DNA of 64,000 nucleotides from Blastocladiella emersonii ATCC 22665 (GCA_025594325.1 JANHCV010000002.1:558001-622000), one strand, 5' to 3'; positions 43,193 to 55,706 are shown, counted from the stretch's first letter. Program-made: numbers and translations. The notes: generated from the letters alone by a model not told the origin.

Positions 43193-46100
43193 ATGCGGCT
43201 GAAAGCGCGCCTCCGCGCGCTCTACTTTGAGCTCGCCTACTCGCTCATCTCCGAGAACCATGTATTCGACACGCTCGAGGCCATCGCCACGGTCCTCGAG
43301 TTCTTCCAGATCGCCGCCTTCATCTTCGCCCCGCGGTATCCATGGGGCGTCGCCGAGATCCAAAAGAGCCTGCAGTTCGTGCTGCTCGCCTTCTACAACA
43401 AGACCCTCACCATGTTCTTCGTCTCGGTCGTGCTGCTCATGAACCTCACCTTCGCGTGGCTCGTCTGGGAGATTGCGCGCAAGGGCGGCATCAGCCAGTT
43501 CCGCGTCCTACAAATCGCGCGCCTGCTCATTGGCGTGCTGTCCTCGTTCCTATTCCTGCCCATCTTCGAGGAGGCCGTCGCCACCGCCTACGACTACATC
43601 ACCGTCGGCAAGGGAGACCTCGTGTCGGTCCTGGTCATCACCATCGTCAACGCCATCGGCATGCTCGCCCCGACCATCGCCGTGGCGTACATGCAGGGCC
43701 CCGACCTGCACCGCCTCACCGTCTTCTCGCGGGCGTCGAGCCGGCAGCAGGTCGTCCTGCTCGCCGTCAAGTTCGCCATCTCGCTCGCGTTCGGCGTCCT
43801 GCCCAACAACCTGTTCCCCGTCATCCTCCTCATCTGCCAGCTCAGCGTGTGGGTCATGGCGCTCTATTTGCCGCTCTACTTCAGCCCCGTCTTCAACCTC
43901 GTGTGGATGTGCCAGCACGCCGCCCTGACCTACGCCAACATCATCCTGCTCATCCTGACGCGCGACTCGACCGACACGACGCTGCAGCTCGGCGGGTTCC
44001 CGCAGTGGTTCGCCGTGGCGCTCGCCGGCGCGCTGCCCGCCGCCGCGCTCAGCGGGTACGCGTACATCCTGCGCAACCGCAGCGTGCTTGCACACTTCCC
44101 GATCTGGGAGCACGAGCGCGAGGTGATCCGCGCGCACCTCCGGCGCCTCGTCACGCCGCGCAGCAAGCTAAAGGCCGCGACCGTGTCCGAGGAGCACCTG
44201 CGCATCGCGTCGCAGCTCGTCGCCGCCGCCAAGGCCGTGTCACCCGCCGACCTCGTGCGCCGGTGCCGCAACCCGTCCGAGATCGTCTACGTGTCCAACA
44301 TCCTCTTCTTCACGGGCGGCCGCGAGCTGTTCCCGTACACGGTCGAGTTCCTCGCGCGCGGCGTCAAGCGGTACCCCGAGAACGAGCGGCTCAACCTCGC
44401 CTTCATCGCCAAGGCTGCCGTCGCTGGTGAGAGTACCGCGCAGCAGAAGCTGTACATCCAGGGGCTCATGCGAAAGGCCCTCGCGCGCGCGCCGTCCGGC
44501 ATGGATACGCGGTTCAACTATTACGCCATCATCAAGGTGCGTGCTCAAGATGGTCGTTTCTGGATCGAGACTGACTTGTCGTTTGCAACTAGGCGTTCGA
44601 GATCACCGCGTTCCGCCAGCAGAGCCGCGAGATGCGCAGGATGGCTCTGCTCGACATCACCCGCTTCGTGCGTTCGCTGCATGGTTCACGGTGTGGCAAG
44701 TCTGACGAGCGCTCGCGTGTAGCACTACAACTGGACCGCGGCCTCGCAGGCGTACGTCGCTGCGCTCAAGTGGTCGTACCAGTTCTGGCGCACCTGCTCG
44801 TCCGAACGCGTCAACGCCGAAGTGGTACGCGGTCCCAACGCGCGCCGAGCACTCCGCCATCGTGCTTACGAGTCCACACGTGTACCTGTAGCTCGGGCTC
44901 ATCGCCGACAAGCTGCAGGAGAACCAGGACGACGCGCTGCACCACTACCACGTGCTGCTGGAGCGGTTCCCGTCGTCGGTCGAGATCCTGCGGTCGTACG
45001 CGAGCTTCGTGCTCGACTGCCTCAACCACCCGAAGCTGGGTGAGGAGATCATCGAGTTCGCCGACCGTCTCGAGGAGGAAAAGTCGGACCGCCGCCAGGC
45101 CAAGTCGGCCGCGGCCGCCGCCCACCCGGCGACCTCGTCGTCGCAGAAGATCCAGTCGTCGTCCAACGCACTCGACGAGGCCAAGAGCGAGCGGTCGAGC
45201 CGCCAGCACAGCGCGTCGGGCCGCAGCAGCGACCTCATGAAGGCCATCAGCAACAACAGCATCTTCGACATCGAGTCGTTTGATTCGCGGCGCAACGCGG
45301 TGGCCATGGGCACGCTGCGCACGCTCCAGGCGTGGGTGCGCTGGTCGTACGCCGCCCTGTTCATCGTCATCATCGTCATCTACGCGATCGGCGGGCAGTA
45401 CGCGCGGCAGGAGGAGGCGCTGCGGAATCTCATTGTCAATGCCGGAACGTGCGTGTAACGCGCGCTGCTACTTGACCATCGATGTCGTGCTCACCCTGAC
45501 CGGTTGTAGATTGCGGCGCAACTCGATCGTGGTCATCAACTGGGCGCGCAACCTCGACCTGTACCTCGCGATGGGCGCGCCGGCCACCATGATCGCCGAC
45601 GCCCAGTCGCGCCTCAAGACCATGGCCACAGCCGTGCGCTCGGGCCTCAGCAGCGTCTTCTTTGGCGTCGGCCCGGCCATCAGCGACTACATGGTGACGT
45701 ACTGGACGTGGCGCACGATCCCGGACCGCACTTTCCGCTCGCTCATCGACTACATCACGCCGTTTCAGCTGTTCTCGTCCGCGTACCTGCACGCCAACAC
45801 GCTCTCCCAGGACAATGCCACGACGCTGAAGCGCGACCACCCGAGCCTCCAGTGGATGCTCATGAACGGCATGCCCGCGCGCTACTTTGACGAGGTGATT
45901 TCCATGGTCTCCGAGTTCCAGAAGCGGTACCTCGAGGCCGTCTCGGGCTGGACGTCATCGATGGAAATCTCCTCGATCGTCGTCGGCCTCGTCCCGCTGC
46001 TCATCTTCCTGCTCATCGTGCTCCCGCGCTGGTTCCACCTGTCGCAGGAGCTCGACGCCACGACGCGTCTGTTCGGCCGCATCCCGCGCAAGGTCGCGTC

Positions 46101-47945
46101 GGTCCTCGCCCAGGAGATGCGCGAGCGGTACGAGGCTAAGCTCGAGTCTGAAGGCATCCTCGACCAGGGCGGCGCGCGGCTGCACAGCAGCGGTGGCGGC
46201 GGGGGTGGCGGCGACGGGACGGGATCCAACAGCAACGTCGCAGGCGACCGCGACCAGACGTCCGTGATGCTCTCGCTCGGCCGCGGCCGGTCCAAGCGGA
46301 CGCTGGGGGTCCGCGTCCTCATCGCCTACACGGTCTCGCTCGCGACGATCCTGCTCGTGATGATCGCCATGGTCATCAGTCTCTCGATGCCGTTCCACCT
46401 GTTCAAGACGCGCGCCGCGCTCGCCAACTTCTCGGGGCTCCGGTTCTCGTCCGCGTACCGCGCGTCCATGGACCTGCGCGAGTACGTGATTCTCAACCAG
46501 GTCAACGCCTCGACGACGCGCCAGGAAGAGCTCCTCCGCGGCCAGCGCTCGTACTGGCGCGCCAACGCGCGGCGGTACCTCGACCTGCTCAACAGCGTGC
46601 ACCGCGGCGTGCTGTACGGCGACGAGGCGCGCGGGCTGTCGCGCACGCTCGGCACCATGCCCATGGCTGACGCCATCACCTTCACGCCCAAGTGCGCCGA
46701 CCTCTCCAACCTCGAGTGCATGTCGTTCGACGGCATCGTCACGTACTACTCGGACCGCGTCTCGCGGATCCTGAACACCACGTCGACCATCACCGAGTCC
46801 GATATCGCCGACATCATCCTCATCACGGACCCCGACTGGCGCTTCTCGACCATGACGACCGACCTGCGCGCCATCTACTCGGTGGCCAACGAGCAGGAGA
46901 TCAACCTGGCCACGTCGCTGTCCAGGTGGCTGTTCGTCGGCGTCTTCCCGCTCTACATCGGCGTCTACATCTACCTCCGCCACGTCTACTCGCTCGTGCG
47001 GTCGCAGATCAAGCGGACTCGGTGCGTCCCCCCGCGGACCCTTGAGCCTCAAACACGCTGACACTCGTGCGCGCTTGTAGAAACATCCTGTTCCAGCTTC
47101 CCGAGGAGACGCTGGGCGTGTCCCCGATCATCCGTAACTACCTGCAGACGGGCGTCATCGACAAGGACGACGAGACCAAGGTGGCCGCGGCATCGAACCT
47201 CGCTGCGCTGGTCAAGGATGCGTCGACCTCCGAGCCCAACCTCCTGTCGATCATCGCCGCCGCGCGCCGCCAGAGCGGCGCCGGCAGCGACGGGGGCGCA
47301 CACGCCGGCGGCAGTGGCAGCGGGAGCGGGCCGCACCGCCGCTCGATCGCGTCGAACAGCAACAACGCGCGCGTCAGCTTCCAGCTCGCGGGCGAGCACC
47401 CGGTCTCGTCCGACGACGACGAGCAGGCCGTCGTCGCCAAGTCGGCCCATCTTCTCGGCGAGCTGCTCGGCTCGGACAACGACTTTGTCCATGATCCTTC
47501 CGCCGTCGAGCCCGAGGAAGATTCCGAAACGTCCGAAGCCGAGTTCCGCATGGGCAGCCGCGAGCAGCTGCACGCCGAGGAGGTGGACGAGGGCCGCACG
47601 TTCCGCGAGGCTGCCGCGCGGGAACACGCTGCTGCCGACATCACTGGGCATGCTGCGCCGCATCGAGCGTCCGATGCTCACCAACACCATCATCATCACG
47701 CGAAGCGCGACGGTGACGCGGACAGCATCGGCAGCGGCCACAGCCACCAGTTCTCCATGGGCGGGTCCGAGGAGGGCGCCGGCGGCGAGGAGAAGCACAT
47801 TGACACGCTGCCGCGCTCGTCGGCGCGCGACGAGTCGGTCATCAGCTCGTTCAACGCGCGTATGATCGCGTATCTCGAGGGCATCGAGCCGTACGCGGGC
47901 ATGGACCCCGAGACGGCCGAGAGTCCCGATGATCGCGATGGCTAG
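43193..47945 (+). CDS. TmcB/TmcC-like giant multi-spanning membrane protein 1
   Basis: Six exons (43193-44536, 44593-44667, 44723-44824, 44892-45448, 45510-47021, 47081-47945) join in frame to 1484 aa; introns are 55-67 bp. The N-terminal third has about nine or ten helices (LEFFQIAAFIFAP, LLIGVLSSFLFLPIFEEA). A cytosolic helical repeat region follows (YYAIIKAFEITAFRQQSREM, DALHHYHVLLERFPSSVEIL, RSYASFVLDCLNHPKLGEEI) of the TPR-like type found in tiny macrocysts protein B/C. Later helices bracket two extracytosolic loops (WSYAALFIVIIVIYAIGG; SLATILLVMIAMVISLSM), and the gene ends with a polar tail containing a His run (HQHHHHH). Function in fungi is unknown; the form suggests a receptor or sensor. 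Sister gene directly downstream. Confidence 0.8.
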
Positions 47946-48498
47946 AATATCTGAATAGATCCCATAGAGCCAATCGGATCTGCGACTGCCTTACGTCCCG
48001 AACGAAGCACACAAAGTGCTCGCGATGTGTCGTGTCGCGGCGACTCCCCTGTTCTCGCGCGAGTGTGAGACATCACGTGTGCCACACGTTTTCCGCGACG
48101 CGTCGCGACGCGTCCCACCGCGCCGGGCCCGATGGTGCGAGGCAGATGTTGTGCGCGCGTCATCCGTGAAAATAGAGCAGCCGACCAAACAGAAACGCCG
48201 CGAACGGCGTGCGAGACACCGGGGGCGCCGCGAGCGCGAGATCCCCGTGGCATCGAAGCTCTCCCGAAGGCGAAAGGACCCGTCCACCATCGTCACTACA
48301 CTCGGGAAGCGCGACGCAGCAGCCCAACCTCCTTGCCACTTCCTGTCGCGAACGTAGCTCCACCTCGAGACGGGCTCCCGATCAGGTCGCTAAGAACGCG
48401 TCCTCCCTGCACCCCGCGACGCGTCCTCGAAACCGCACCTCCACGCACCGCGCCTCGGCCCCCGACCCGCGCCTCCACGCGCCAACGCCGCCGTCACC
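47946..48498 (+). promoter_or_regulatory. Promoter region of TmcB-like gene 2 with ACGCGT palindromes
   Basis: It contains GCGACGCGTCGC at 48095-48106 overlapping a second GCGACGCGTCC (48105-48115), and a third GCGACGCGTCC at 48416-48426, only 73 bp before the ATG. This parallels the promoter of the upstream sister gene. No gene in the stretch. Confidence 0.5.
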
Positions 48499-51400
48499 AT
48501 GGGCAAACACTGGATGCAACGATGTCTCTCGTTCCTGTTCGACCTCGCCTTCTCGCTGTCCTGCGACAATGAGGTCGCCGACTACCTCGAGTTCCTCGCG
48601 CGCGCCGTGGTGTGCATGCAGTTCCTGGCGTTCGTCATGCCGCCGTGGATGACGGCGTGGAACGCGCCGCGGCTGCAGAGCGGGCTGCAGTGGTTCGTGC
48701 TGTCGTTTGGCGGCGAGACCGAGCTCTACGTCCTGCTCGTTATTGTCGTCATCTACGGGGTCGTGCTGCTGCGCGTGTGCTACGACGTGTACAACCAGGG
48801 GATCGCGCCCAAGTCAAGGCACCTGCGCATCGCCCGGTTCCTCCACGCGCTGTGCTCGACGGTCCTGTTCATCCCCATCGCGTACACGGCCGCCCGCGTC
48901 CTCGTGTACCAGGTCCGCAACCTGCCCAACCTCGCGGCGGCTGCGGTGCCGGCGACCACGGCCCAGATCGTCATCTTCTTCCTCATCCTCATCTTCTTCT
49001 ACCTGATCCCTATCATCGGGCTCACCACGCTCAACCCGCCCGACTACTCGCGCCTCACCATGTTCACGCGCATCTCGAGCCGGCAGCAGGTACGCGTCGC
49101 ATCGAGCGACTCTCCCGCCACGCGGCAGTCAGATCTGACCCACCGCTCCCATCTAGGTCGCGCTCATGATCCTCAAGGTCGCGCTCGCGGCCACGTACCG
49201 GCTCAACAACGGGATCGCGTCGATCGCGAGCGTGTTCGCGATCCTGTGCCTGATCCTCCTGTCGCAGTTCTTCGTGCCCATGTACGGCTCGGGCATGGCC
49301 AACGTCATGGCGATCGCGGCCGTGTCGGTGCCCGTGTACATTGGCGCCGTGGCTATCTCACTGCTCACGACGGTGCCACCGGGCATGAGCGTGGGCGATC
49401 ACTACTACCTCGTGGCGGCGATCGGGTTCGTCCCCTTCGCGGCGCTGGTCGTCGGCCTGTACATGCTGCGGATCCACTACCTGGTCGCCGGGCACAACTA
49501 CTGGGTCAACGAGTTCAACAACCTCGGGTACTACTGGGCGACCTACACGCGGTCCAAGTCGAGCGGGCTGCCGCCGCGCCGCGTGCTGCCGCAGCTCAAC
49601 ACGCACCTGGTCCTGCAGGGGTGCAAGCTGCCGACCGACACGTTCATGGCGACGCACCTGCTCCTGTTCATGAGCCGCATGCACTACGCGCCGCAGCTCG
49701 TCGAGTTCTGCGCCCAGGCCATGAAGAAGTTCCCCGACAGCACGCTGCTCCAGGAGACGGCCGTCGTCGTCGAGGCCTACTTCAGTGAGAACACGGCCCA
49801 GCACCGTGGGTCCGTCCAGAACACGATCCGCAAGCTGCTCGGCCGCAACCTCGTCTACTTTGACATGCACTACACCTTCTACCGCGTCCTCAAGGCACGT
49901 TCCTCTCGCTGCGTTGGGTTCGGGGGATGCTCGTCGACTGACCATCGCACGCGCTCGGGCAGATGCAAGAGATCTCGACGTTCCGGCTGCAGGACGACCT
50001 GCGCAAGGCGTCCAACCTCGAGATCGGCCGCTACATCCACAACCTGTACAGCGCCAAGGACCACCACACCAAGGCGCTGCGCTGGTCGTGCCGCTTCTGG
50101 AAGCTGTGCTCGTCGGAGCGGCCAAACCTCGACTCGGTACGCGGGCATTGATGCCTACGGCTTCGCGCGACCAGCTTCTCACCTTTCGGTCGCCATGTTT
50201 AGGTTGACTACGCGTCGGGATGCATCCAGCGACACCAGACGCAGGCGCTGCGGCACTACCACACGCTGCTCGAGAAGTGCGTTGCTCGACCCTCGCCGCA
50301 GTGTGCCCGAGGGCTGACCCTCGCGTCGCGTGTAGCTTCCCGACGTCGCTGATTGTGCTCCGGACGTACGCGTCGTTCGTGACCGAGTGCATGAACAACC
50401 AGGAGCTGGCCGAGGAGATCATGGACTACACGGTGAAGCTGCAGGAAGACCGCGCCGAGCTCAAGGGCGGCAAGGCAGCGCAGCAGCAGCGGGAGGCGCT
50501 CGAGGGCGGCGGCGAGGGCGGCGGGCCTTCGTCACCGGACGCCAAGCCGTCGCTCGCGAACCGGCGCGCGATCGGGGCGCGGTCGTCGACTATGGACATG
50601 GACGACGGGCACTCGGAGCACACGCGCACGTCGAGCCACGCTGCAGGCAGCGACGTGCTCAGCTCGCTCGACACCAACTCGATCTTCGACGTCGAGTCGT
50701 TCGAGGACCAGCGCAACGCCGTCGCCATGAAGGGCGTGCGTCGGCTCGCGATCGGCATCCTCGCGTCGTTCCTCCTGCTGCTCATCGGGATCATCGTCAT
50801 CTTCGTCATGGGCGGCGTGTTCCTCTCGCGCGAGCTCGTCGACCGCGCCAACGTGCTGGACGCCGGATCGTACGTTGCCACATCTCGGCTAGTCCGAAGC
50901 TCTTGACTCACCTTGCAGCGCGCGTGTAGTGCCCGTCTCGGCGTCGCGGAACTCGCGTGGAACGCGCGCGGCTTTGGCCTCGCGCTGTCGGGCCTGGGCA
51001 CGCAGTCAGCGGCGTACACGCAGTCGCGGATGAAGCTCGTGTCGGGTACGACGCAGGCGTACGTGATGGGCATCTTCAACCGGACGGCGTCGGAGCCGCT
51101 CAACTCGGCGCTGCTCAAGTACTGGCAGCAGCAGTCGGTCGTGGACGTGACGACGGGCACGGCGCTGACGCCGCTGCAGTTCCTGTCGCAGCTCATGTAC
51201 AAGACGATGCGGCTGTCGACGCTGACCAGCCTGACCAATACGACGCTCGGCGACTCGGACCTGCAGTGGGTCGTGTCGAACGCGCTGCCCGCGAGCTTCC
51301 TCAACTTCGCCATGGGGTTCGTCTCCGTGTTCCAGTCGTACTACGAGGCCAACGTCGATTTCCGCGTCAGCAGCATGCGCGCGGCGATCATCGCCATCGC

Positions 51401-53531
51401 CATCTTGCCCGCGTGCGCCTTCATCTTCATCTTCCTCCCCGTCTGGCTCCAGCTGTCGCGCGAGGTCGCCGCGAGCCGCCGGCTGTACGCGCGCATCCCG
51501 CGCCGCGTCGCGCAGGTCCTCAACCGCGAGATGAACGAGTGCCTCAAGGAGCAGCTCGAGCGCGAGGGTATCGACGGGACCGACCTGGTCAAGAGCGAGA
51601 GCGGGACGGGCGGCGAGGACCGCAACGGCGGCGGCGGTGGCGCGGGCGCGGGTGGAGGCGACGCGGCCGGCGGCAGTGGCGGAGCGGGCGGCGGCGGCGA
51701 CGAGTGGCGGCAGCTGACGGGCGACCGCAAGGGCTCGCGCGACTACACCATGTGGTACGTGCTGGTCATGTACCTGATCATGCTGGGCGTGACGGTGGGC
51801 GTCGGGATCGGGCTGTCGTACTGCTTCATCTCGCCGCTCGAGCTCGCCGCGGACCGCGCGTCCATCATCAACTACTCGGGCGCACGCCTGTCCATGACGA
51901 TCCGCGCCACGACCGAGCTGCGCGAGCTGTCGCTGCTGGCGCCCGACGACGACGCGGCCGACGCGTGGCGCACGTCGATCCTCGGCCGCGTCAACGACCT
52001 CATGAAGTACAACGAGGGCACGCTGTACGGCAACACGGCGCTCGGCCTGCGCCGCACGTTCGGCGTCGTGACCAAGGCCGACGAGGTGACGTTTGCGCGG
52101 ACGTGCCCCGCGACCAACGCGTCGGCCGCGTGCATGTCGCTCGAGGAGAGCATCGTGACATTTGTCGGCGTCGCGCGCCGCATCGTCGACCAGCGCACCA
52201 CGGTCTCGGCGCGCGACATGAGCACGGTGACCATGATCGGCGACCCGATGGGGATCCTGCGCAACCCGCTGATCAACGTGCGGCTCGTGTACTCGACCAT
52301 GAACCAGGACCAGTTTGACCTGGCGAGCATCGCGTCGATCGTCCTGTTCGTCGCCGTGTTCCCGCTGTACATTGTCGTCGGCATGATCCTGTACCGCCCG
52401 CTCAACGAGGTGACCAAGATGATCCGCCGCATCCGCAACATTTTGTTCCAGCTGCCCGAGTCGACCATCGACACGATCCCGCAGATCCGCGACTACCTCA
52501 ACTTCGGCTCGCTCAACCTCGAGCCGCGCAAGTGGTCGCTCGGCGGCAAGAAGAAGAAGGCCAGCCCCGTCAAGGCGGCCGACGACGAGGAGCAGGGCCG
52601 CAAGCGCACCCGGTCTAAGGTCCTCGCCGAGGCCAACCGCAAGCTGCGCGAGGAGGACGACGGTGGCGGCCGTAACGGGCGTGGCGGCGACGACGACGGG
52701 AGCACCAGTGACGACGGGTACGGCTACGACCGGTCGCGCGAGAACATGGACGCCCCGGTGCGACCGAACGGCAAGTCGGCAGCAGCAACGAGTCCGCCGC
52801 GCAAGAGCGGCGCACCGCCCATGAAGATCGACGTTCTCGGCGACAAGGCCTCGCGCGCGCTCAACGCTTCCCCGCTGTCCGCGGGCAGCACCGCCGTGGC
52901 GACGCCGTCGCCCAACTCGGCGTCCGTCCCCGTCGTCATGCGCCGCGTCACGTCGCTCGTGCGCGAAGATCCCGCCGACTACCAGCCCGTGGCGCGCATC
53001 GAGCTGATCCTGCCCACCGACAACGGCGGCGGCGCGAACGGCGGCGGGCGGCTGCGTTCGGGCCCGATGCTCACGCCGGGCCCCAGCGGCAGCAGCGCGG
53101 GCGCGGCCAACTCGACGCCGCTGTTCCTCCTCCAGGACACGCTGGGCGCGAGTCACGGGTCGGCGCTCGATCTCGGCCCGCACTTGAGCGGGTGGAACGC
53201 GGCGGGGTCCGCTGCCTCCGTCGGCGCTGGGCCGCGGGTCACCGAGTCGCAGCTGAGCATGAGCAGCGTCGGGTCGGGCCGCGCCAGCGCCTCGTCGCTC
53301 GCGGTGCCGGATGCGAACGTGCGCAGCCGACCCCAGGTGCAGCAGTCCGACGCGTTCGCCTCGTCGCAGGGCCTGGCGCCAGCGCCGCCGCGGTCCGCGC
53401 TCAAGAAGTCGGCCGACCAGCTCAGCTACGTGACGGCGGCGGGCGCGAGCTCGGCCAACGTCGCGGGCAGGTCGCCCAGCATGTCCGCGGTCGTGGTCCC
53501 GCCCGAGTCGGAGCAGGAGCGGGAAGGGTGA
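48499..53531 (+). CDS. TmcB/TmcC-like giant multi-spanning membrane protein 2
   Basis: Six exons (48499-49089, 49157-49894, 49963-50136, 50203-50276, 50336-50869, 50930-53531) join in frame to 1570 aa. The architecture follows the upstream paralogue: an N-terminal helix block (SFLFDLAFSLSCDNEVADYL, FFLILIFFYLIPIIGLTTL), the shared SRLTMFTRISSRQQ, a TPR-like region (QALRHYHTLLENFPTSLIVL, RTYASFVTECMNNQELAEEI), two later membrane-loop-membrane units, and IRRIRNILFQLPESTIDTIP before a long, disordered, Ser/Gly-rich cytosolic tail. Intron 2 (49895-49962) has a GC donor (AAG|GCACGT) with an AG acceptor, at the position where the paralogue has a GT donor. The two genes share several intron positions, supporting tandem duplication. 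Confidence 0.8.
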
Positions 53532-53585
53532 CACGCGCGAGCAGCGGTTTGACTACGGTAATATATTTCCTAAAGTTTGCTCCAC

Positions 53586-55256
53586 TCACTTGCGCTTGCC
53601 GCCTTTCCGCTTGCCGTTGTTCGCCGCGGTCACGGCGTCCCAGTCGTCGGCGGTCCCGCGGAACGTGCCCGCGAGCGCGTGGCCGGACTCGCGGACGTGC
53701 GCGAACAGCTTGGAGCGCGACGAGAAGGACGCGCGGCACACGTTGCACACCTGCGCGGCGCCGCCGTCAGTGCTAGCGGAAGCCGCGGCGGCCTTCCTCT
53801 GCGCCCGCGCGGCGCGCTTCTCCTTGGCCGTCATTGGCTTGGCGTCCGTCATTGGCTTGGCGTCCGTCATGTCGGTATCGGGTTCGGGCGACGCCGCGCC
53901 GTCCTCGATCTCAGCGTCTACGTCAGCGTCGGGCGAAGGCACCGCAGCGGGAGCGGGTGACGCGGCCTTCTTGGCGGGCGCAGCACCGGGAGCGGGCGAC
54001 GCGCTACCCTTCTTGCCGAGCTCGCGGACTGTCTTGAGGTGCTTCTTGTTCTTGAGGTGGGCGTCGAGCTGGGCCTGCGTGTCGAAGACCTTGTCGCACG
54101 GCGCACACGCAAACGACGACGGCGCGGCCTCCTCGTCTTCCTCGTCGTCGTCCTCGTCGGACGACTCGGCAGCGGGCGTGGGCTGGTGGCTGCGCTCCTC
54201 TGCCTGCATCTCGCGGCGCATGCGCGCGACGTTGGCGACGTGGGTGCGGTCGCGCGTGTGGTCGTCGAGGTCGGCGGGATCGTCAAACTCGGCGTCGCAC
54301 ACGACGCAGTACATGGCGTCCTCGTCGATGCCGAGCCCGGCGAGGTTGTCAGCGAGCGCGTCGTACTCGTTGTCGGTCGCCGCATCGTCCTCTTCAGAGT
54401 CCGAGTACAGGGCGTCGAGCTGAGCGTAGTCGACGCGTGCCCAGTCGGGCTCGACGTAGTTGGCGGCGGTCTCTTTCGCCTCCTCTTTTTGCCGCTTGAT
54501 GCGGTCGAGGTGCTCGCGGTGGCGCTCGGCGCGCGCGTCCTCGGCGGCCTTGGCGAACTTGCGTACGCGCGGGTCGCGCTTCTTGACGAAGTCGACGAGG
54601 TTCTTGACCGTGGCCGTGTACTCGCGGCGCGCCGTCTCGCGCAGCTTGGTGTTCTCCTTCTCCATGAGGCGGCGCACGCGGCGGTCGGGCGCGTCGGCGA
54701 GCCGCCACTTATCGCACCACGCAAACGACTTGGCCGTGTTGCCCGACTCCCACCGCGCGTAGAAGGCGTCGACGGTCGCCTTGGGCGCGTCCGATTTCCC
54801 GAAGGGCGCGGCGGCGAGCGGCGCGTCGCCCGCGGCCTTGCGCGCGTCGTTCTCCTCCTCGGCGAGGCGGTCGAACAGGGACCGGTACACGGCGAAGAAG
54901 CCCGTTGGGTTATCGGCGAAGCCCGTGAAGCACGTCGACGAGAAGTAGCCCATCAAGGCGTCGGCCGTCGTGGTCCCCGCATCGGCCTCGGCCGCCCACG
55001 ACGACGGGTCGCGCGGGTCGCGCGCGCGCAGGATCTGGTCGCGGTGCGAGTCGTACCACGCGCGCTCGTGCGGGTCCGACAGCACCTCGTACGCCTCCTG
55101 CACCAGGATGAACCGCTTCTGCGCGCCGTCGGGGTCGTCGAGGTTCTTGTCCGGGTGGCAGTCGAGCGCGCGACGGCGGTACGCCTTCTTCAGCTCGGCG
55201 TCCGTCGCGGTGCGCTCGACACCCAGGATCTCGTAGTGGCACGTTCGCTGTTGCAT
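53586..55256 (-). CDS. JJJ1: Jjj1/DNAJC21-type J protein, ribosome biogenesis
   Basis: 556 aa in one exon. An N-terminal J domain (CHYEILGVERTATDAELKKA) has HPD at residues 34-36. Next come the charged helical region with FYARWES and FAWCDKWR, an NYVEPDWARVDY block, and C2H2 fingers at residues 317-339 (CVVC...H...H) and 384-406 (CAPC...H...H). A third finger lies near the C terminus at 504-526 (CNVC...H...H), followed by a basic end (GKRKGGKRK). Jjj1 stimulates Hsp70 (Ssa) to release Arx1 and recycle export factors from pre-60S particles. The third finger is extra relative to the two usually described. The gene converges with TmcB-like gene 2, the stops being 54 bp apart. Confidence 0.92.
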   Translation of the reverse strand: MQQRTCHYEILGVERTATDAELKKAYRRRALDCHPDKNLDDPDGAQKRFILVQEAYEVLSDPHERAWYDSHRDQILRARDPRDPSSWAAEADAGTTTADALMGYFSSTCFTGFADNPTGFFAVYRSLFDRLAEEENDARKAAGDAPLAAAPFGKSDAPKATVDAFYARWESGNTAKSFAWCDKWRLADAPDRRVRRLMEKENTKLRETARREYTATVKNLVDFVKKRDPRVRKFAKAAEDARAERHREHLDRIKRQKEEAKETAANYVEPDWARVDYAQLDALYSDSEEDDAATDNEYDALADNLAGLGIDEDAMYCVVCDAEFDDPADLDDHTRDRTHVANVARMRREMQAEERSHQPTPAAESSDEDDDEEDEEAAPSSFACAPCDKVFDTQAQLDAHLKNKKHLKTVRELGKKGSASPAPGAAPAKKAASPAPAAVPSPDADVDAEIEDGAASPEPDTDMTDAKPMTDAKPMTAKEKRAARAQRKAAAASASTDGGAAQVCNVCRASFSSRSKLFAHVRESGHALAGTFRGTADDWDAVTAANNGKRKGGKRK

Positions 55257-55602
55257 GGGGTGGTGGTTCGTTGTTGGCGTTGGAGGAGCGCGGGCGGGGG
55301 AGGGGATCGAGCTCGGGGCTTTCGGGCGCGGCCGCCGTGACTCAACCGCCGGCCAAGTTGCAAGCTCGACGCTCTCTCTCCCTCACCGACATCGCGCGCG
55401 GCCGCGGAAGCTCATGCACTTATCAACTGCTATCTACTGTATGTCGCAACCGACATCGCGCCGCCATCGGCGTCGCGCTCCCGGGCCTCCCGCGGCAGTG
55501 AGAGAGAGCCGTCCCTCTCGCCTCGCTCGTTCCCCTCGACGCTGGGCAGGGGAGAGTGAGACACCGGTTCGCACCTTTGGAGAGAGACCTCGCAGATGCT
55601 GC

Positions 55603-55706
55603 AGCGACTTTGCGCACGTTCGCCCACGAGCACGAGCCCGTTCGGCCACGACCCCCCGATTGACCTAACTGCTCATTGCGGCAGGTGGGCCGACTGCGCC
55701 TCGTGG
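55603..55706. repeat. Left arm of a 104-bp perfect inverted repeat
   Basis: Exact reverse complement of 56782-56885, beginning AGCGACTTTGCGCAC and ending GCGCCTCGTGG. The arms enclose about 1.07 kb without a coding frame. This is the shape of a non-autonomous inverted-repeat element, but no target-site duplication was found next to the arms. Confidence 0.85.

Noticed and set aside
51006-53534. 842-codon minus-strand frame
   Set aside because: Antisense of TmcB-like gene 2, Arg/His/Val-rich, with no domain.
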